NCBI GenBank assembly: GCA_016808115.1
Contig: JAEQBH010002865.1
Coordinates: 144,195-208,194, forward strand
From: Tetrastigma voinierianum
Lineage: Eukaryota > Streptophyta > Magnoliopsida > Vitales > Vitaceae
Reading direction: 5' to 3'
DNA length: 64,000 nt
Under the pieces are notes generated by a model. The model was not told the DNA's origin. It saw nothing but the letters and a program-made list of their open reading frames with translations, and ran no database searches. Below, piece after piece: positions 1-10,859 of the stretch; the stretch's first letter is position 1, and each line of letters begins with the position of its first letter. Position numbers and translations under genes: made by a program.

Positions 1-617
1 ATGTATATGCATACACTCTAGTTCCAAAATTGAGCCAAATTGTTTAATTTCTTCATTAAAACAGCAATTAGAAACCTCAAACCCTTCCTTTATTCTAATC
101 CTACAGTAAAGAACCCTCTATTGCCTAGGTTTCAAGACAAGAACTTCAAAATGCAGTAAAGGACAAGATTGGGGGAATGTTATTTTGATTTGAAAGGAAA
201 AACAAGAATGAAGGATGGAAAAAGAAGAGAACAATTGAAGGAAAGGAAAGGAATGAAGAGAAGAAGTCAAAGGTTGTAAATTGTCAAAGTGGATTAAGTT
301 TTGTCTTGTGGCCTTCCTCTCTTGAACAATTAAGTTCATAGGTGTTTCAACACCTAGTACCCTAATGCCAACTGCATGAGTCATAACCCAAAGTTCTCTA
401 AGAGTGGTAGGAAATCCTAAAGACAAGACATTGTGACTATTCCTAAAAAATCTTTGACAAGTAAAAAAGAAAAGCAAAAAAGAACTTCTATCTAAAGGAA
501 CTGAAATGAAAAGTATGACAGTGGTGAATAAAAATACCAAGATGAGAGTATGCAGTATGATACATCAAGATCAAGTCTAGGGGAATATTTTTTTTCTGAC
601 ATCAGTAGGAAAGCAAG
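1..617. other. Unassigned sequence, possible retrotransposon 3' end
   Basis: No convincing gene. A purine run, AAGATTGGGGGAA at 165-177, is followed directly by TGTTATTTTG at 178. That is the arrangement of a polypurine tract meeting the start of an LTR in plant Copia elements on the plus strand. A possible LTR end (CTGACATCA) lies near 603, but no second LTR or coding remnant lies in the window to confirm it. The long minus-strand frame at 118-540 is low-complexity and resembles no family I know. Confidence 0.25.
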
Positions 618-1104
618 CACTACTACAAAAATTTAAAGTTATGACGCTCAATTTCATGACACTTTCATAAACGTGTCATTATTTAGCTTAGAATTGGATA
701 CACCATGACGCTTTCTAATAAACGTCCTTGTTAAGCATAATTTTCTTAATACTATGACATTGCTTAGCAGTGTCATGTTGAATCTATATAATTTTGCTAA
801 TGCTTACATATACAATGATACTTATTAGAGATGTCATGGTTTTATTATTGAAGTTTGGCACTTTATTGAAGTTTGGCACTTTATTGAAATGTCAACATTT
901 ATTAAAAATATTTTTTTCAAAAATACAATTATCTCTCCACGATGCCCACCAAAACCCCTCTTTCCTTCCATTTGAGAACCTTGATGTAAACCCTAAAAAC
1001 TAATAGTGGCTTCCATTATTTTTCAAGGATGTTGTTCCGGTGATCGGAGAACCTTTGGTGGCATGTCTCTATACTCCAGTGATCCCTTGACAAAACTACT
1101 CTCC
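618..1104 (+). mobile_element. CACTA-type transposon terminus (fragment)
   Basis: The sequence CACTACTACAAAAATTT at 618 matches the usual plant CACTA (En/Spm) terminal inverted repeat. The next 220 bases repeat short ATGACGC, GTGTCAT and ATGACAC motifs in both orientations, as expected of a subterminal repeat region. The element would run rightward from 618. No opposite terminus (TAGTG end) was found before or after chromo-A, which inserted at 1110. The remainder to 1104 shows no transposase. This is a terminal fragment at most. Confidence 0.45.
845..888. repeat. 18-bp direct tandem repeat, 2.4 copies
   Basis: Units TTATTGAAGTTTGGCACT at 845-862 and 863-880 are identical, followed by a partial third copy at 881-888. 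It lies in the CACTA-like segment and is a local slippage duplication. Confidence 0.85.
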
Positions 1105-1109
1105 CATTT
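1105..1109. repeat. Target site duplication of chromo-A (left)
   Basis: CATTT lies immediately before the TG of the 5' LTR and is repeated exactly at 11712-11716 after the CA of the 3' LTR. A 5-bp duplication is standard for Ty3/gypsy integration. Confidence 0.93.
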
Positions 1110-1322
1110 TGTAACGCCCTGTCTTGAGAAGGTGTACGGTACGTGTAACCGTAGGGGCACATAAGTGCACCAAGTGTCATTGTAGTATTTTTGGGAGTTG
1201 TGGTTCAGGACGAAATTGTGAAATCATAAATTTATTTAACCCGAAATTTGTACTGTAACGCACTGCTCAGAATCGATCAAAATGGGACATAAAGGACATA
1301 AGATGAGAAGAGAGTAGGCCAT

Positions 1323-1332
1323 TATATAAATA
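1323..1332 (+). promoter_or_regulatory. LTR TATA box
   Basis: TATATAAATA lies about 213 bp inside the 5' LTR. The same motif occurs at 8760-8769, at the matching place in the 3' LTR, so it is the likely core promoter of chromo-A. Confidence 0.6.
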
Positions 1333-2940
1333 ACATAAGTTGAATTGCAAATATTAAAGTGATTGAGGACCAACTTGCAATTAAGGCAAAAATGAGAGTA
1401 CAAAAAGGGGATGAGAAACAAACAATTCATTTGGTATCATTTTGGTTAGGGCAAACCATGGAGAAGAGAGAAAAGAAGAGGAAGAAGAGGAAGGAGAAGA
1501 AGAAGAAGAGGGAGAAGAGCAAAAATGTATGTTTTTGAATTGGAAACATGTGTATTTTGGGTTTTTAGTTTGATGTCTAGGGTTTCATGGAGATTAGTTC
1601 TTTTTCTAGGTTTGTGTCAGAGATCACCCTAACCCTAGATTTGTTGAATTCATGTGGGTAAACCTTCATTGGTATGAGATAAACAAGGAATTCTTCCTGG
1701 CTTCTATGGTTTTGTATGGATCAGTGGACCTTGGTATGAATTCTTGGGATTTTTACCTAGGGTCTGGTTATAAGAAGTTCTAAACCACCAATACAATTGT
1801 GGTGGAGTTGTTTTGGGTAAATTCCATGTTGGTTTTGAGGAATGGTTGTAAAAAGGAGAATGTTGGGTTTTTTTAAAGGAAATGCTGTCAAAATTTGGTA
1901 AAACCCATGTTTTTGTTTTGGCTATAGATTAAGTTATAATCATCCAAATGAATTGATTCAAATTGGTAAAGAACCATAAGCGATAGGGGTATAACTATTT
2001 AGAAGGGACCAAGAGAAAATTGTATCTCTAAGGCTCCCAAATACGGAATGAAAGGTGAGCTCGTGTAGCTCACTGGTTATGCTATGTTTTGGGTATTGTT
2101 GTAGTGTTTTGGCCATAACTGGAGTTTCACTCATCCAAATTGAGTGATTCAAAATTATGGGTAAAATATACTTCTAGGGGAATAAGTTAGCTGAAGTGAT
2201 TACATGCAAATTGTAACCCCAAAGGGCCCATAAATTTTTCAAAGTGGAGCTATGTGCAGATTTTGTTCTGCCAATTTGAGTAATCTAGATGTAAAATACA
2301 ATAACTTGAGTTTTGGTTATCCAAATTGGATGATTCCAATTGGAGAAGAAACCTTAGAACCATAGAGTCAAATGAGTGAAGAAACAATTTCCAATTTATG
2401 GAGTAAAGACCCCAGAAATAAAGGATAACAGTAGGTGATCTCCAGTGAGCTCAACCAATTAGGCATATAAAAAAATGCTAAATTTGTGTTATGTGGTTGA
2501 GGGCCTAGAGAAGGAATTTAAATTGAAAATTTAAAGAGATGTCATTGTATATATAAAGGACTGATATGGAGAGTTTCATAATTTTGGAAGACCGTTTGAA
2601 TAATTTTTGGGTAATAAAGTCCAGAGAATATTGTTGGAAAAAGGTTGCCAAAATGAGTGGTTTTTTTTGTTAGGGGTTTTTGGTGCTGAAGGGTAAATTG
2701 TTCATTTGGCTTTATATGAATGTTGTGTGACCCTAAAGTCACTTGCGTGTGAAGTACGCTAAGTAATACACTATACGCAGGCAATTAATGTTTTCGCCGT
2801 ATTCGTTTGAGTGTGTAGGCTAAAAGCAAAGCGGGAAAGTTGTGGAGTCGTGCTCAAGTTTTGGTAAACAAAAAGGTGAGTGTTCTAAACTCTATTTCTC
2901 AATACTAGTGTATTATTTATAAATCGTTTTACACTGGTAT

Positions 2941-3140
2941 GTAATGGTTTTGATTTTAAACCATATTTGAAAAGCAAGCAAGCAATGTGATTTAGAAACT
3001 GTTAAACAAACAATGGTTTTGATTTAAACCATATGTGAAAGCAAACAAGTAATGGTTTTGATGTATTCAACCATACTTTTAAAAGCAAGCAAGCAATGGT
3101 TTTGAGTTGTAAAACCATATTTCAAAGAGCAAGCAAGCAA
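2941..3140 (+). repeat. Palindromic tandem repeat array, type ATGGTTT/AAACCAT
   Basis: Four units each contain ATGGTTT, a short AT-rich spacer and an AAACCAT-like arm, followed by AAGCAAGCAAGC. Each unit can fold into a hairpin of about 7 bp. The matching array in the 3' LTR is at 10381-10556, where the last unit is truncated. Confidence 0.75.
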
Positions 3141-3592
3141 GCAAACAAAAGTATATTTTATAAAACAGGCCTAACGAGAATCCCTAGTTTTAAGCAAGCA
3201 TACCGGTCAGAGGTATTTTGTACCTGCGTGGTGGTGTTAGGACATCATTTCATGCATTTTATATTCGTCGTTAGCAAACTTCGCCTTGCGCCCCCCCCCA
3301 TAGCATTTAAAAGAAACCGTGGCACATACTGGAGTATATAGGGTTAGCACGCTAGCTAAATTATTGTGACGTATCATTCCACCATATTTATCGGAAAAGG
3401 GGAAGTGAGCCAAGGCCCTTCCACCTAGGTGATGCGGACCCAGGTCCTTCCATCTAAGACTACTAAGCCTGTGCTCTTGTGTTTTACTAGGGACAAGAAG
3501 AAAGGCCTCCAGCTGGTTGATCTTGGATTTCTAAACATTACATTAGTTTTGAAAATCAACCACTGGTAAAGTAGGTTGAGCCCAGGCTCCCG

Positions 3593-3832
3593 CATTTATG
3601 AAAAGTTTTATCAACTTTTAAATCAAGCGGTTGAGCCCAGCTCCCGTGTTTATAAAAAGTTTTATAAACTTTTAAAGCAAAGCAAGCAAGAGGTATATGA
3701 AAAGTTTTATAAACTTTTAAAGAAAAGTAAAGCAAGCAAGCAAGAGGTTTATGAAAAGTTTTAGAAACTTTAAAGCAAAGCAAAGCGGGCAAGCAAGGCA
3801 AGTATGAAAAGTTTTAGAAACTTTTAAAGCAG
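3593..3832 (+). repeat. Palindromic tandem repeat array, type AAAAGTTT/AAACTTTT
   Basis: Five units of roughly 35-60 bp centre on AAAAGTTTTATAAACTTTT, an inverted repeat with a TAT loop, linked by AAGCAAAGCAAGCAAGAGG. The corresponding 3' LTR array at 10860-11152 has six units, so copy number changed after insertion. Confidence 0.8.
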
Positions 3833-4382
3833 GCAAGCAAGGTTTCGGAAAATGTCTCAGAAAAGAGAGTTTTACTGCTTTGGAGATATTTTCGTAAAAA
3901 AGTAAACATTTTATAAAGATACACTCACCGAGCTCGTTTAGCTCATTATTTTGTTGTTATAAAACTATTTTCCGTGCACACAGCACGCCCCTGATTCGGA
4001 GCATACAGATTCTCCCGACTTTTTTGTATCGCTGCTGTATTAATAACTTATGTAAGGAAATATTTTAGAATTTGTACAATTGAGCATATGTATGTACATA
4101 GTTTTTTATTGTGAAAATGTGATGAGCCTGAGGCTCTTTGAAAGAGTGTGTTGGTTGCCATATTTTGAAAAAACTATATATACAGTTTTGGGATATAACT
4201 CAGAGTGCAAAATAAGAGGTCACAAATTTTATAAAATCACAAGTTTAGAAAAGAAAAATTTTTATACGAGTTTTTAGCAAGCAACACGGCTTCACTTCAT
4301 AGGATTCTCTAGTCGTTGGAAGTAACGGCTGGGGGTTTCTGTGGGATGGCTAGCACACCTGCCGCTAGTAGGCAAAGTGACA

Positions 4383-5620
4383 AGTCGTATAAGATGTGAT
4401 CTAGAAACCTATGTTATTGGGCATCGTAGTTTTGTATACACTATTTTACACGACTGGCAACCATGCATTTTCAAACTCAAAGTACATACATATGAGGTGA
4501 TTCAAAGAGCAATCAATTGATTTTTTTGCAAATACAAGACTATACAAACAGAGGACGTCGAGGTCGTCCTAGAAGAGTCATTCCAGAGGTTTCCGAGCGT
4601 CCTGCAGTACCTGAGAGAGATGAGCACATAGTTGATTCCACTACCGCCTCCATGAATCAACCTCTAGCAGCAGGTCAGGCTGGACCATCTGGGCCACCAA
4701 AGGGAGCCTGGGCGCCGTGGATTGTTTACGTAGAGCAAGTGGTACGATTGCTCATGAGAGTGCCATAGCGACTGTCAAGAGCCGCGTTCTCCACCGCCAC
4801 CTAGAGAGGTTCTTGAAGAACTTGGGAGGTCGATAGAGAGAGTACAGAAGCTGGGCGCCAAGCCATATGACGGCAGTGGCGATCCAGAGGCAGCCTGGTT
4901 ATGGTTAGATAGAGTAAACAAAGTTTACGGAGTTATGGGCTGCACGGATGATCAAAGAGTCTTGCTTTCCAAAGCTCTGATAGACGGTGGCTAAGGATTG
5001 TGGATGCCGTGGATAGGAGGTATCCTGATGGTATATCATGGGACCAATTTCAGCAAGAGTTCACTGATAGATTCTTTCCTCAGAGTCATAAGGATTCGAA
5101 GATTGAGGAGTTCTTCAGATTAGAGCAGAAGAACATGTCAGTATCATAATATGAGAAGAGGTTCTCATAACTAGTTAGATTGGTTCCATATATTCAGGCT
5201 GATGAAGTCCTGAAGTGCAAAAGGTTTTCAAGTGTGATTACAAAGACCGGACAGGGAAGTGCATTTGTCCTGGTTCTCAAAATAGATTTGGGGACTTAGT
5301 TGAGGCCGCTCTGAGAGTTGAGCAAAGTACTATGGCTATGTATCAGAGTAGGAAAGAAAGTAAGAGGAGTGCACCAAGCACTTCCCAACAGAGCTCGGGT
5401 GAGTACAATAGAAAGAAAAGCAAGGGTAGAGGTTATAGAGGCCGAGGTGCAAGTCAGAGCCATCTCAGTCGTGATCGCGAGGCCTCCGCAGCCACAGCAA
5501 AGGGCACCTGCAGTATTCCTCCCTTCTGTGATATGTCTCAGAGGCGACATTTTGGGGAGTGTAAGAGATATAGTACTGTAGAGCTTCATTGTGGCTGAAG
5601 GCTATTTCATTAGAGAGTGC
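4383..5620 (+). pseudogene. chromo-A gag remnant (starts about 4517)
   Basis: Gag packages the element RNA into cytoplasmic particles. A basic Arg/Gly/Pro-rich start (from 4517) is followed in another frame by a gag core: a Lys-Pro-Tyr-Asp-Gly start and a Trp-rich stretch at about 4796-4994, then a second half at 5036-5226 with the Trp-Asp-Gln-Phe motif. The tail (5215-5598) is rich in Lys, Arg, Gly and Ser and ends in a damaged zinc knuckle (Cys and His-Phe-Gly-Glu-Cys near 5527-5570). Two in-frame TAA stops, at 5147 and 5168, lie where Gln codons are expected, consistent with C-to-T decay. Bases 4383-4516 are untranslated leader. Confidence 0.85.
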
Positions 5621-5808
5621 CCTTAGTTGATCGTGAGACATAGTAGCCAACTCCAATTTACCCCAGCACCAGAGATGAGCACTCAGAAGTCTTGAGGGAG
5701 AGGTTTCCCAAGAAGAGGGGCCAGCGCAGCCATAGGTAGAGGCGATCATGGTAGAGGCAGAGGTAGGGCCCCAGGGATGCAGACAGAGACCCGCACTCTC
5801 AGCGCAGT

Positions 5809-6180
5809 TTGCGTCGTGACTCTAAGATGATGCGTATGCAAACCTGCATGGTCACCGGTATTATTTCTATCCTTGATCATGATGCATATACATTAGTGGA
5901 CCTAGGAGCCACGCATTCATTTGCATCTAAGCCTTTCTTAGATCGCTTCCAGATAGAGACCCAACCATTAGAGGGTTGTATGAGAGTTTCCCTTCCAACA
6001 GGAGATCCGTTAGTCTCAGATAGAGTAGTCAGAGATAGTAGAGTTCTGATTGGGGGACAGGAGTTCCTGCACAGATTCAGGGCCTTAGATATGAGGGATT
6101 TTGATGTGGTTCTTCGGTATGGATTGGCTATCTCGCCTACAAAGCCTACATTAGATTGTTATGTGCAAGGTGCTGTATAG
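5809..6180 (+). pseudogene. chromo-A protease remnant
   Basis: This is a retroviral-type aspartic protease that would cut the Gag-Pol polyprotein. The 123-residue frame has the active-site region at residues 31-38, but the triad reads Asp-Leu-Gly instead of Asp-Ser-Gly (5899-5907), followed by the usual Ala-Thr-His-Ser-Phe. Downstream, a Phe-Asp-Val-Val-Leu stretch matches the flap/C-terminal region of chromovirus proteases, with Arg-Tyr-Gly-Leu where Gly-Met-Asp-Trp-Leu is normal. It stops at 6180 before joining RT, so the polyprotein is broken. The family assignment is firm; loss of function is inferred from the triad and the stop. Confidence 0.85.
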
Positions 6181-6269
6181 GCCTGGGAAATTGGAGGTAA
6201 AGTTTAGAGGAATACGCAGAGAGTTATCTTCCAGTATGATCTCCGGCCTGCAGTGCAGGATGTCAAGGT

Positions 6270-7139
6270 ATGGGTCATTGTGGTTATCTAGCTTATGTGG
6301 TGGAGACAGGGAAGGAGGGGACTCTAGTGGACGAGATTCCAGTTGTTAGAGAGTTCCCAAATGTATTCCCGGATGATATCGCAGGATTACCTCCAGAAAT
6401 AGAGGTGGAGTTCACCATTGATTTGATCCCAGGGACTCACCCCATTTCCATTCCTCCTTATAGGATGGCTCCTACAGAGTTGAGAGAGCTTAAGGCTTAG
6501 TTAGAAGAATTGTTAAGTAAGGGATTCATTCTACCGAGCATATCCCCATGGGGAGCTCCAATTCTCTTCGTGAAAAAGAAAGATGGGGGTTTGCAATTGT
6601 GTATATATTATAGGAAGTCGAATGTGAAGTTACCATCCGCAATCGCATCTACCTAGATCGATGAGTTATTCGGACACCCAAGGGTCTTGAGTATACTCCA
6701 AGATACACTTGAGGTCGGGGTATCATCAGTAGAGGGTGCAGGAGGGTGATATTCCTAAGACTACATTCAGGACACACTACGGACATTATGAGTTTCTGGT
6801 GATGCCGTTTGGTTTGACTAATGCCCGCAAATATTTATGGATTTGATAAACCGTATTCCACCAGATTCGATAGGTTTGTCATAGTCTTTGTTGATGATAT
6901 CCTAGTGTATTCAGGTAGACCAGAGGAATATTAAGAGCACCTGAGGATTGTGTTGCAGACCCTAAGGGAGCGGCAGTTGTATGCTATGTTGAGCAAGTGC
7001 CAGTTTTGGCTTGACAGGGTGACATTTCTAGGTCATGTGATCTCAGTTGAGGGGGTAAGTGTGGATCTCCAAGATAGCAGCCCCACTGACCAAGCTGACA
7101 AGGAAAGATGCTGCCGGCATGATTGGGTGGATGCCCGTT
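6270..7139 (+). pseudogene. chromo-A reverse transcriptase remnant
   Basis: Reverse transcriptase copies the element RNA into DNA. The start (6330-6497) shows the Glu-Phe-Pro-Asn-Val-Phe-Pro region and the Pro-Pro-Tyr-Arg-Met-Ala-Pro motif typical of chromovirus RT, then a TAG at 6498 where Gln is usual. The finger region with Trp-Gly-Ala-Pro-Ile-Leu-Phe-Val-Lys-Lys-Lys-Asp-Gly follows at about 6550-6590. The catalytic box reads Phe-Val-Asp-Asp at 6887-6898, so both aspartates are kept. A Phe-Leu-Gly-His-Val-Ile segment at about 7027 marks the thumb/connection. Several frameshifts lie between 6600 and 6880. Confidence 0.9.
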
Positions 7140-7559
7140 AGAGAGTTTCAGAAAGCTAAAGGGTAGATTGACTTCACCCGCTTCTAGTCACTAATGGGAG
7201 ATGGCCTGCGGGTTTACAAAGTGATGCTTCCCAGCAAGGCCTTGGTCAGGTTTTGATGTAAAATGATAGGGTGATTGCATATGCCTCTAGACACCAAGAA
7301 GCATGAGGAGACACTCTACACACGACTTGTGAGCTTGTAGCAAATGTGTTTGCTCAAGATATGGAGACATTACTTATATGGTGTTCTTGTGGTGATCTTT
7401 ACAGATCAAGAGTCTTCAATATATTTTCACCTGCAAAGAGTTAAACCTAAGGCAAAGAAGATGGCTTGGAGTTGGTTTTGCTGACTACGACCGCATCTAT
7501 TGAGTACTATCCAGGAAAAGCTAATGTCGTAGCAGATGCCTTGAGTAGGCGACCAAAGA
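7140..7559 (+). pseudogene. chromo-A RNase H remnant
   Basis: RNase H removes the RNA template during reverse transcription. The segment is recognisable from a damaged Asp-Ala-Ser start near 7220, a His-Glu-Glu-Thr-Leu-Tyr stretch near 7295 and a Trp-Arg-His-Tyr-Leu-Tyr-Gly motif near 7362. It ends with the near-universal Tyr-Pro-Gly-Lys-Ala-Asn-Val-Val-Ala-Asp-Ala-Leu-Ser-Arg (7505-7549). Pieces are spread over all three frames. The last part is in a frame opened by the ATG at 7466, which is a chance start inside the domain rather than a real initiator. Confidence 0.85.
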
Positions 7560-8232
7560 GTTCTTTGTCTCATATAAGATCAAGTTATCTTCCATTGTTG
7601 GTGGATCTAAGAGCTTTATGGGTGATATTGAAGGCTGAGGATTCAAGAGCATTGTTAGCCACATTTCATGTTAGACCTCTTCTAGTGGATCAGATTCTAG
7701 CAAGGCAACACAGGATCCTGCATGATTAGCTCTAAGGAAGATATAGAAACAGTACGTAGTTTCAAATTAGAGATGACGGCATGAAAGTGAAAGGCCAGAG
7801 AATGTGTGTGCCGCAGTATGGCGAGTCAAGAGAGACATTATGTTAAGCACATTCATCTCGTATGCTATGCATCCAGTACCACCAAGATGTACATGTGACT
7901 TTGAAAGAACATTACCGTGGAATGGGATGAAGAAAGAGATTGTAAGTTTCTGGGCCTCCGCATGTCTAACATGTCAGCAGGAAGGCGCAGCACAGAGGCC
8001 CGTAGGAAGATAGCGCTACTCTCCCTATTCCAGTATGGAAATGGGAGAAGATCACTATGGATTTTGTGACCGGGTCTTTTTGAAAATTTCCCCTTGGAAG
8101 GGTGTTTTGAGATTCGGGAAGCGAGGCAAGCTTAGTCCGAGATATATAGGACCCTATGAGATTGCGAGTGTGGGACTGCAAACCCATGATTGAGTTACCC
8201 CAGAGTTATCAAGGATTCATGACACATTCCAT
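7560..8232 (+). pseudogene. chromo-A integrase remnant, catalytic core deleted
   Basis: Integrase inserts element DNA into the genome. The N-terminal zinc-binding part is visible at about 7860-7990, ending Cys-Leu-Thr-Cys-Gln-Gln. The catalytic core begins with Ile-Thr-Met-Asp-Phe-Val-Thr-Gly (8049-8074), which holds the first catalytic aspartate. The sequence then jumps directly, within about 5 bp, to the C-terminal segment with Pro-Trp-Lys-Gly-Val-Leu-Arg-Phe-Gly-Lys-Arg-Gly-Lys-Leu-Ser-Pro-Arg-Tyr-Ile-Gly (8085-8147). The second Asp and the Glu of the DD35E triad are therefore missing. A deletion of several hundred bases fits best. Confidence 0.88.
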
Positions 8233-8475
8233 GTGTCGATGTTAAAGAAATACATCCCAGATCCTTCACATGTGTTGAGAGAACAACTAGTGCAGCTAAA
8301 GGAAAACCTGACTTATGAGGAAATACCTGTGCAGATTGTAGATCACAAGGAACAAGTGTTGAGGAATAAGGTGATTCCTTTAGTTAAAGTACTGTGGAAG
8401 AATCATGAGAGGGAAGCAGCTACTTGGGAGCCAGAGGCTCAGATGTTCCACAAGATCTCACTATTTTCCGAATGA
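8233..8475 (+). pseudogene. chromo-A integrase C-terminal chromodomain
   Basis: An uninterrupted 80-residue frame covers the end of integrase. It opens with Met-Leu-Lys-Lys-Tyr-Ile-Pro-Asp-Pro-Ser-His. A chromodomain follows at residues 26-76, with the Tyr-Glu-Glu-Ile-Pro start, a Leu-Val-Lys-Val-Leu-Trp core and Thr-Trp-Glu. In chromoviruses this domain binds modified histone tails and steers insertion into heterochromatin. Both core tryptophans (residues 55 and 65) are present. The stop at 8473 lies about 55 bp before the polypurine tract, the normal distance. The ATG at 8233 is internal; the domain would be translated as part of the polyprotein. Confidence 0.9.
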
Positions 8476-8529
8476 GGTACTTTCTTTTCCTTTGAGTTTA
8501 GTTTGTTCATTTCGAGGACAAAATGTTCT

Positions 8530-8543
8530 AAAGGAGGGAGGAT
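8530..8543 (+). promoter_or_regulatory. Polypurine tract of chromo-A
   Basis: AAAGGAGGGAGGAT directly precedes the TG of the 3' LTR. It is the primer site for plus-strand DNA synthesis. Confidence 0.9.
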
Positions 8544-8893
8544 TTGTAACGCCCCGTCCCGAGAAGGTGTACGGTACATGTAACCGTAGGGGCACATAAG
8601 TGCACCAAGTGTCATTGTAGTATTTTTGGGAGTTGTGGTTCAGGACGAAATTGTGAAATCATAAATATATTTAATCAAGAATAATAGAACATGGGTAAAG
8701 TTGTAATTGATCAAATGGGACATAAAGGACATAAGATGAGAAGAGAGTGGAGGCTGTATTATATAAATAACATGTTGAATTTGCAAATATTAAAGTGATT
8801 GAGGACCAACTTGCAATTAAGGCAAAAATGAGAGTACGAAAAGGGGATGAGAAACAAACAATTCATTTGATCTCATTTTGGTTAGGGAAAACT

Positions 8894-9030
8894 GTGGAGA
8901 AGAGAGAAAAGAAGTGGAAGGAGAGGAAGAAAAAGAGGGAGAAGAACAAAAAGGTATGTTTTTGAATTTGAAACATGTGTATTAGTTCCTCTCCTTCCTC
9001 TTCTTCCTCTTCTTTTCTCTCTTCTCCACG
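8894..9030. repeat. Inverted duplication of GA-rich LTR segment
   Basis: The purine-rich stretch starting GTGGAGAAGAGAGAAAAGAAG at 8894 is followed at 8984-9030 by its reverse complement (CTTCTTTTCTCTCTTCTCCAC at its end). The 5' LTR has only the direct copy at about 1457-1495. The two arms could form a long hairpin. Confidence 0.8.
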
Positions 9031-10380
9031 GTTTTTAGTTTGATGTCTAGGGTTTTCCAGGGAGATTAGTTCCTCCTTTTTTCTAGGTTTGTGTTGAGAG
9101 ATCACCCTAACCCTAGATTTGTTGAATTCATGTGGGTAAAACCTTCATTTGTATGAGATAAACAAGGAATTCTTCCTATTTCTATGGTTTTGTATGGATC
9201 AGCGACCTTGCATGAATTCTGGATTTTACCTAGGGTTTGCTATAAGAAGTCTCAAACCACCACGCTGGGCAAGTGTGGTGGAGTTTTTTGGGGTAACCCC
9301 ATGTTGGTTTTGAGGAATGGTTGTAAAAGGAGAATGTTGGGTTTTAAAGGAAATGCTATCAAAAATTGGTAAAACTCTGTTTTTGTTTCTTGGCTATAGA
9401 TTAAGTTATAACTATCCAAATGAATTGATTCAAATTGGTAAAGAACCATAAGAGATAGGCTAAATGTATAGAAGGACCAAGAGAAAATTGTATCCTAAGG
9501 CTCCCAATAGTGACTGAAAGGTGAGCCCGTAGCTCACTGTTATGCTCGTTTGGGTATTGTTGTAGTGTTTAGCCATACTGAGTTCACTCATCCCAATTGA
9601 GTGATTAAAAATTCTGGGTAAAATAGACTTCTAGGGGAATAAGTTATCTTAAGTAAGTGCATGCAAAATGTAACCCCAAAGTGCCCAGAAATTTTTCAAA
9701 GTGAAGCTATGTGCAGATTCTGTTCTGCCAATTTCAGTAATCTAGATGTAAAATACAATAACTTGAGTTTTGGTGACCCAAATTGGACGATTCCAATTGG
9801 AGAAGAAACCTTAGAACCATAGATTTAAATGAGTAAAGAAACCATTTCCAATTTATGGAGTTAAGACCCCAGAAATCAAGGATAACAGTAGGTGATTCTG
9901 AGCTAACCACTGTACAAAAATTGCTGTAACTTGTGTTATGTGGTTGAGGGCCTTAGAGCAGGAATTTTAAATTGAAAATTTGAAGAGATGTCATTGATAT
10001 ATAAAGGACTGATCTGAGAGTTTCATAATTATTGAAGACCGCTTTTGAATAATTTTTAGTAGTAAGTCCGAGAGTATTGTTGGAAAAAGGTTTGCCAAAA
10101 TGAGTGGTTTTTTTTGTTAGGGGCTTTTTGGTGCTCAATGGTAAATTGTTCATTTGTCTTTATATGAATGTTGTGTGACCCTAAAGTGACTTGCGTGTGA
10201 AGTACGTTAAGTTTTACGCTATACGCAGGCGATTACTGCTACGCATTCGCTTGAGTGTAAAGCAAAGCAAAAAGCTGGAAAGTTGTGGAGTTGTGCTCAA
10301 GTTTTGGTAAACAAAAAGGTGAATGTTCTAAAATCTATTTCTCAATAATATTGTATTATTTATAAATCGTTTTACACTGG

Positions 10381-10556
10381 TATGTAATGGTTTTGATTTT
10401 AAACCATATTTGAAAAGCAAGCAAGCAATGTGATTTAGAAAGCAAGCAAACAAACAATGGTTTTGATTTAAACCATATGTGAAAAGAAAACAAGTAATGG
10501 TTTTGATGTATTCAACCATACTTTTAAAAAGCAAGTAAGCAATGGTTTTTAGTTCA
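10381..10556 (+). repeat. Palindromic array ATGGTTT/AAACCAT in 3' LTR
   Basis: Three full units and one partial unit match the array at 2941-3140. The last unit breaks off before its AAACCAT arm, and about 160 bp present in the 5' LTR is missing after it. Confidence 0.75.
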
Positions 10557-10859
10557 TGCATCATGGCATTTAAGGAGACCGTGGCACGTACTAGAGTGTA
10601 TAGGGTTAGCGCGCTAACTAAATTATGGTGACGTAGACCAAGGTCATTCCACCATTTACTTAAAAGCGGGAAGTGAGCCAAGGCCCTTCCACCTAGGGTA
10701 TGCCGACCTGTGTCTCCATCGGCACGGTTGAAGCCTGTGCCCTGTTTTACTAGGGGACAGTAAGCTAGAAAGGCCTCTAATGGTTGATCTTGATTTATAA
10801 ACATTTTTCACACATTTGAAAATCAACCACTCAAACAAGTGAACAGCCCGTGCTCCCGT

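Larger units (their letters stand above)
1110..4382 (+). repeat. chromo-A 5' LTR
   Basis: It runs from TGTAACGCCC to GTGACA, 3273 bp, and matches 8545-11711 along its length. It contains the TATA box at 1323, a GA-rich tract (1455-1520) and two families of hairpin-forming tandem repeats at 2941-3140 and 3593-3832. The rest is AT-rich non-coding LTR sequence; long frames inside it are by-products of the repeats. Confidence 0.95.

Noticed and set aside
118..540. Minus-strand 140-codon frame
   Set aside because: Low-complexity Phe/Leu/Ser composition from purine-rich DNA on the other strand; no domain and it overlaps a likely LTR start.
3556..3801. Repetitive frames on both strands within the chromo-A LTR, and similar ones at 10930-11253
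   Set aside because: They translate the AAAAGTTT tandem repeats; the period keeps them open. Not proteins.
4417..4429. tRNA-Met-like primer binding site for chromo-A
   Set aside because: The match is weak and 35 bp from the LTR, farther than normal, so it is mentioned only as a possibility.
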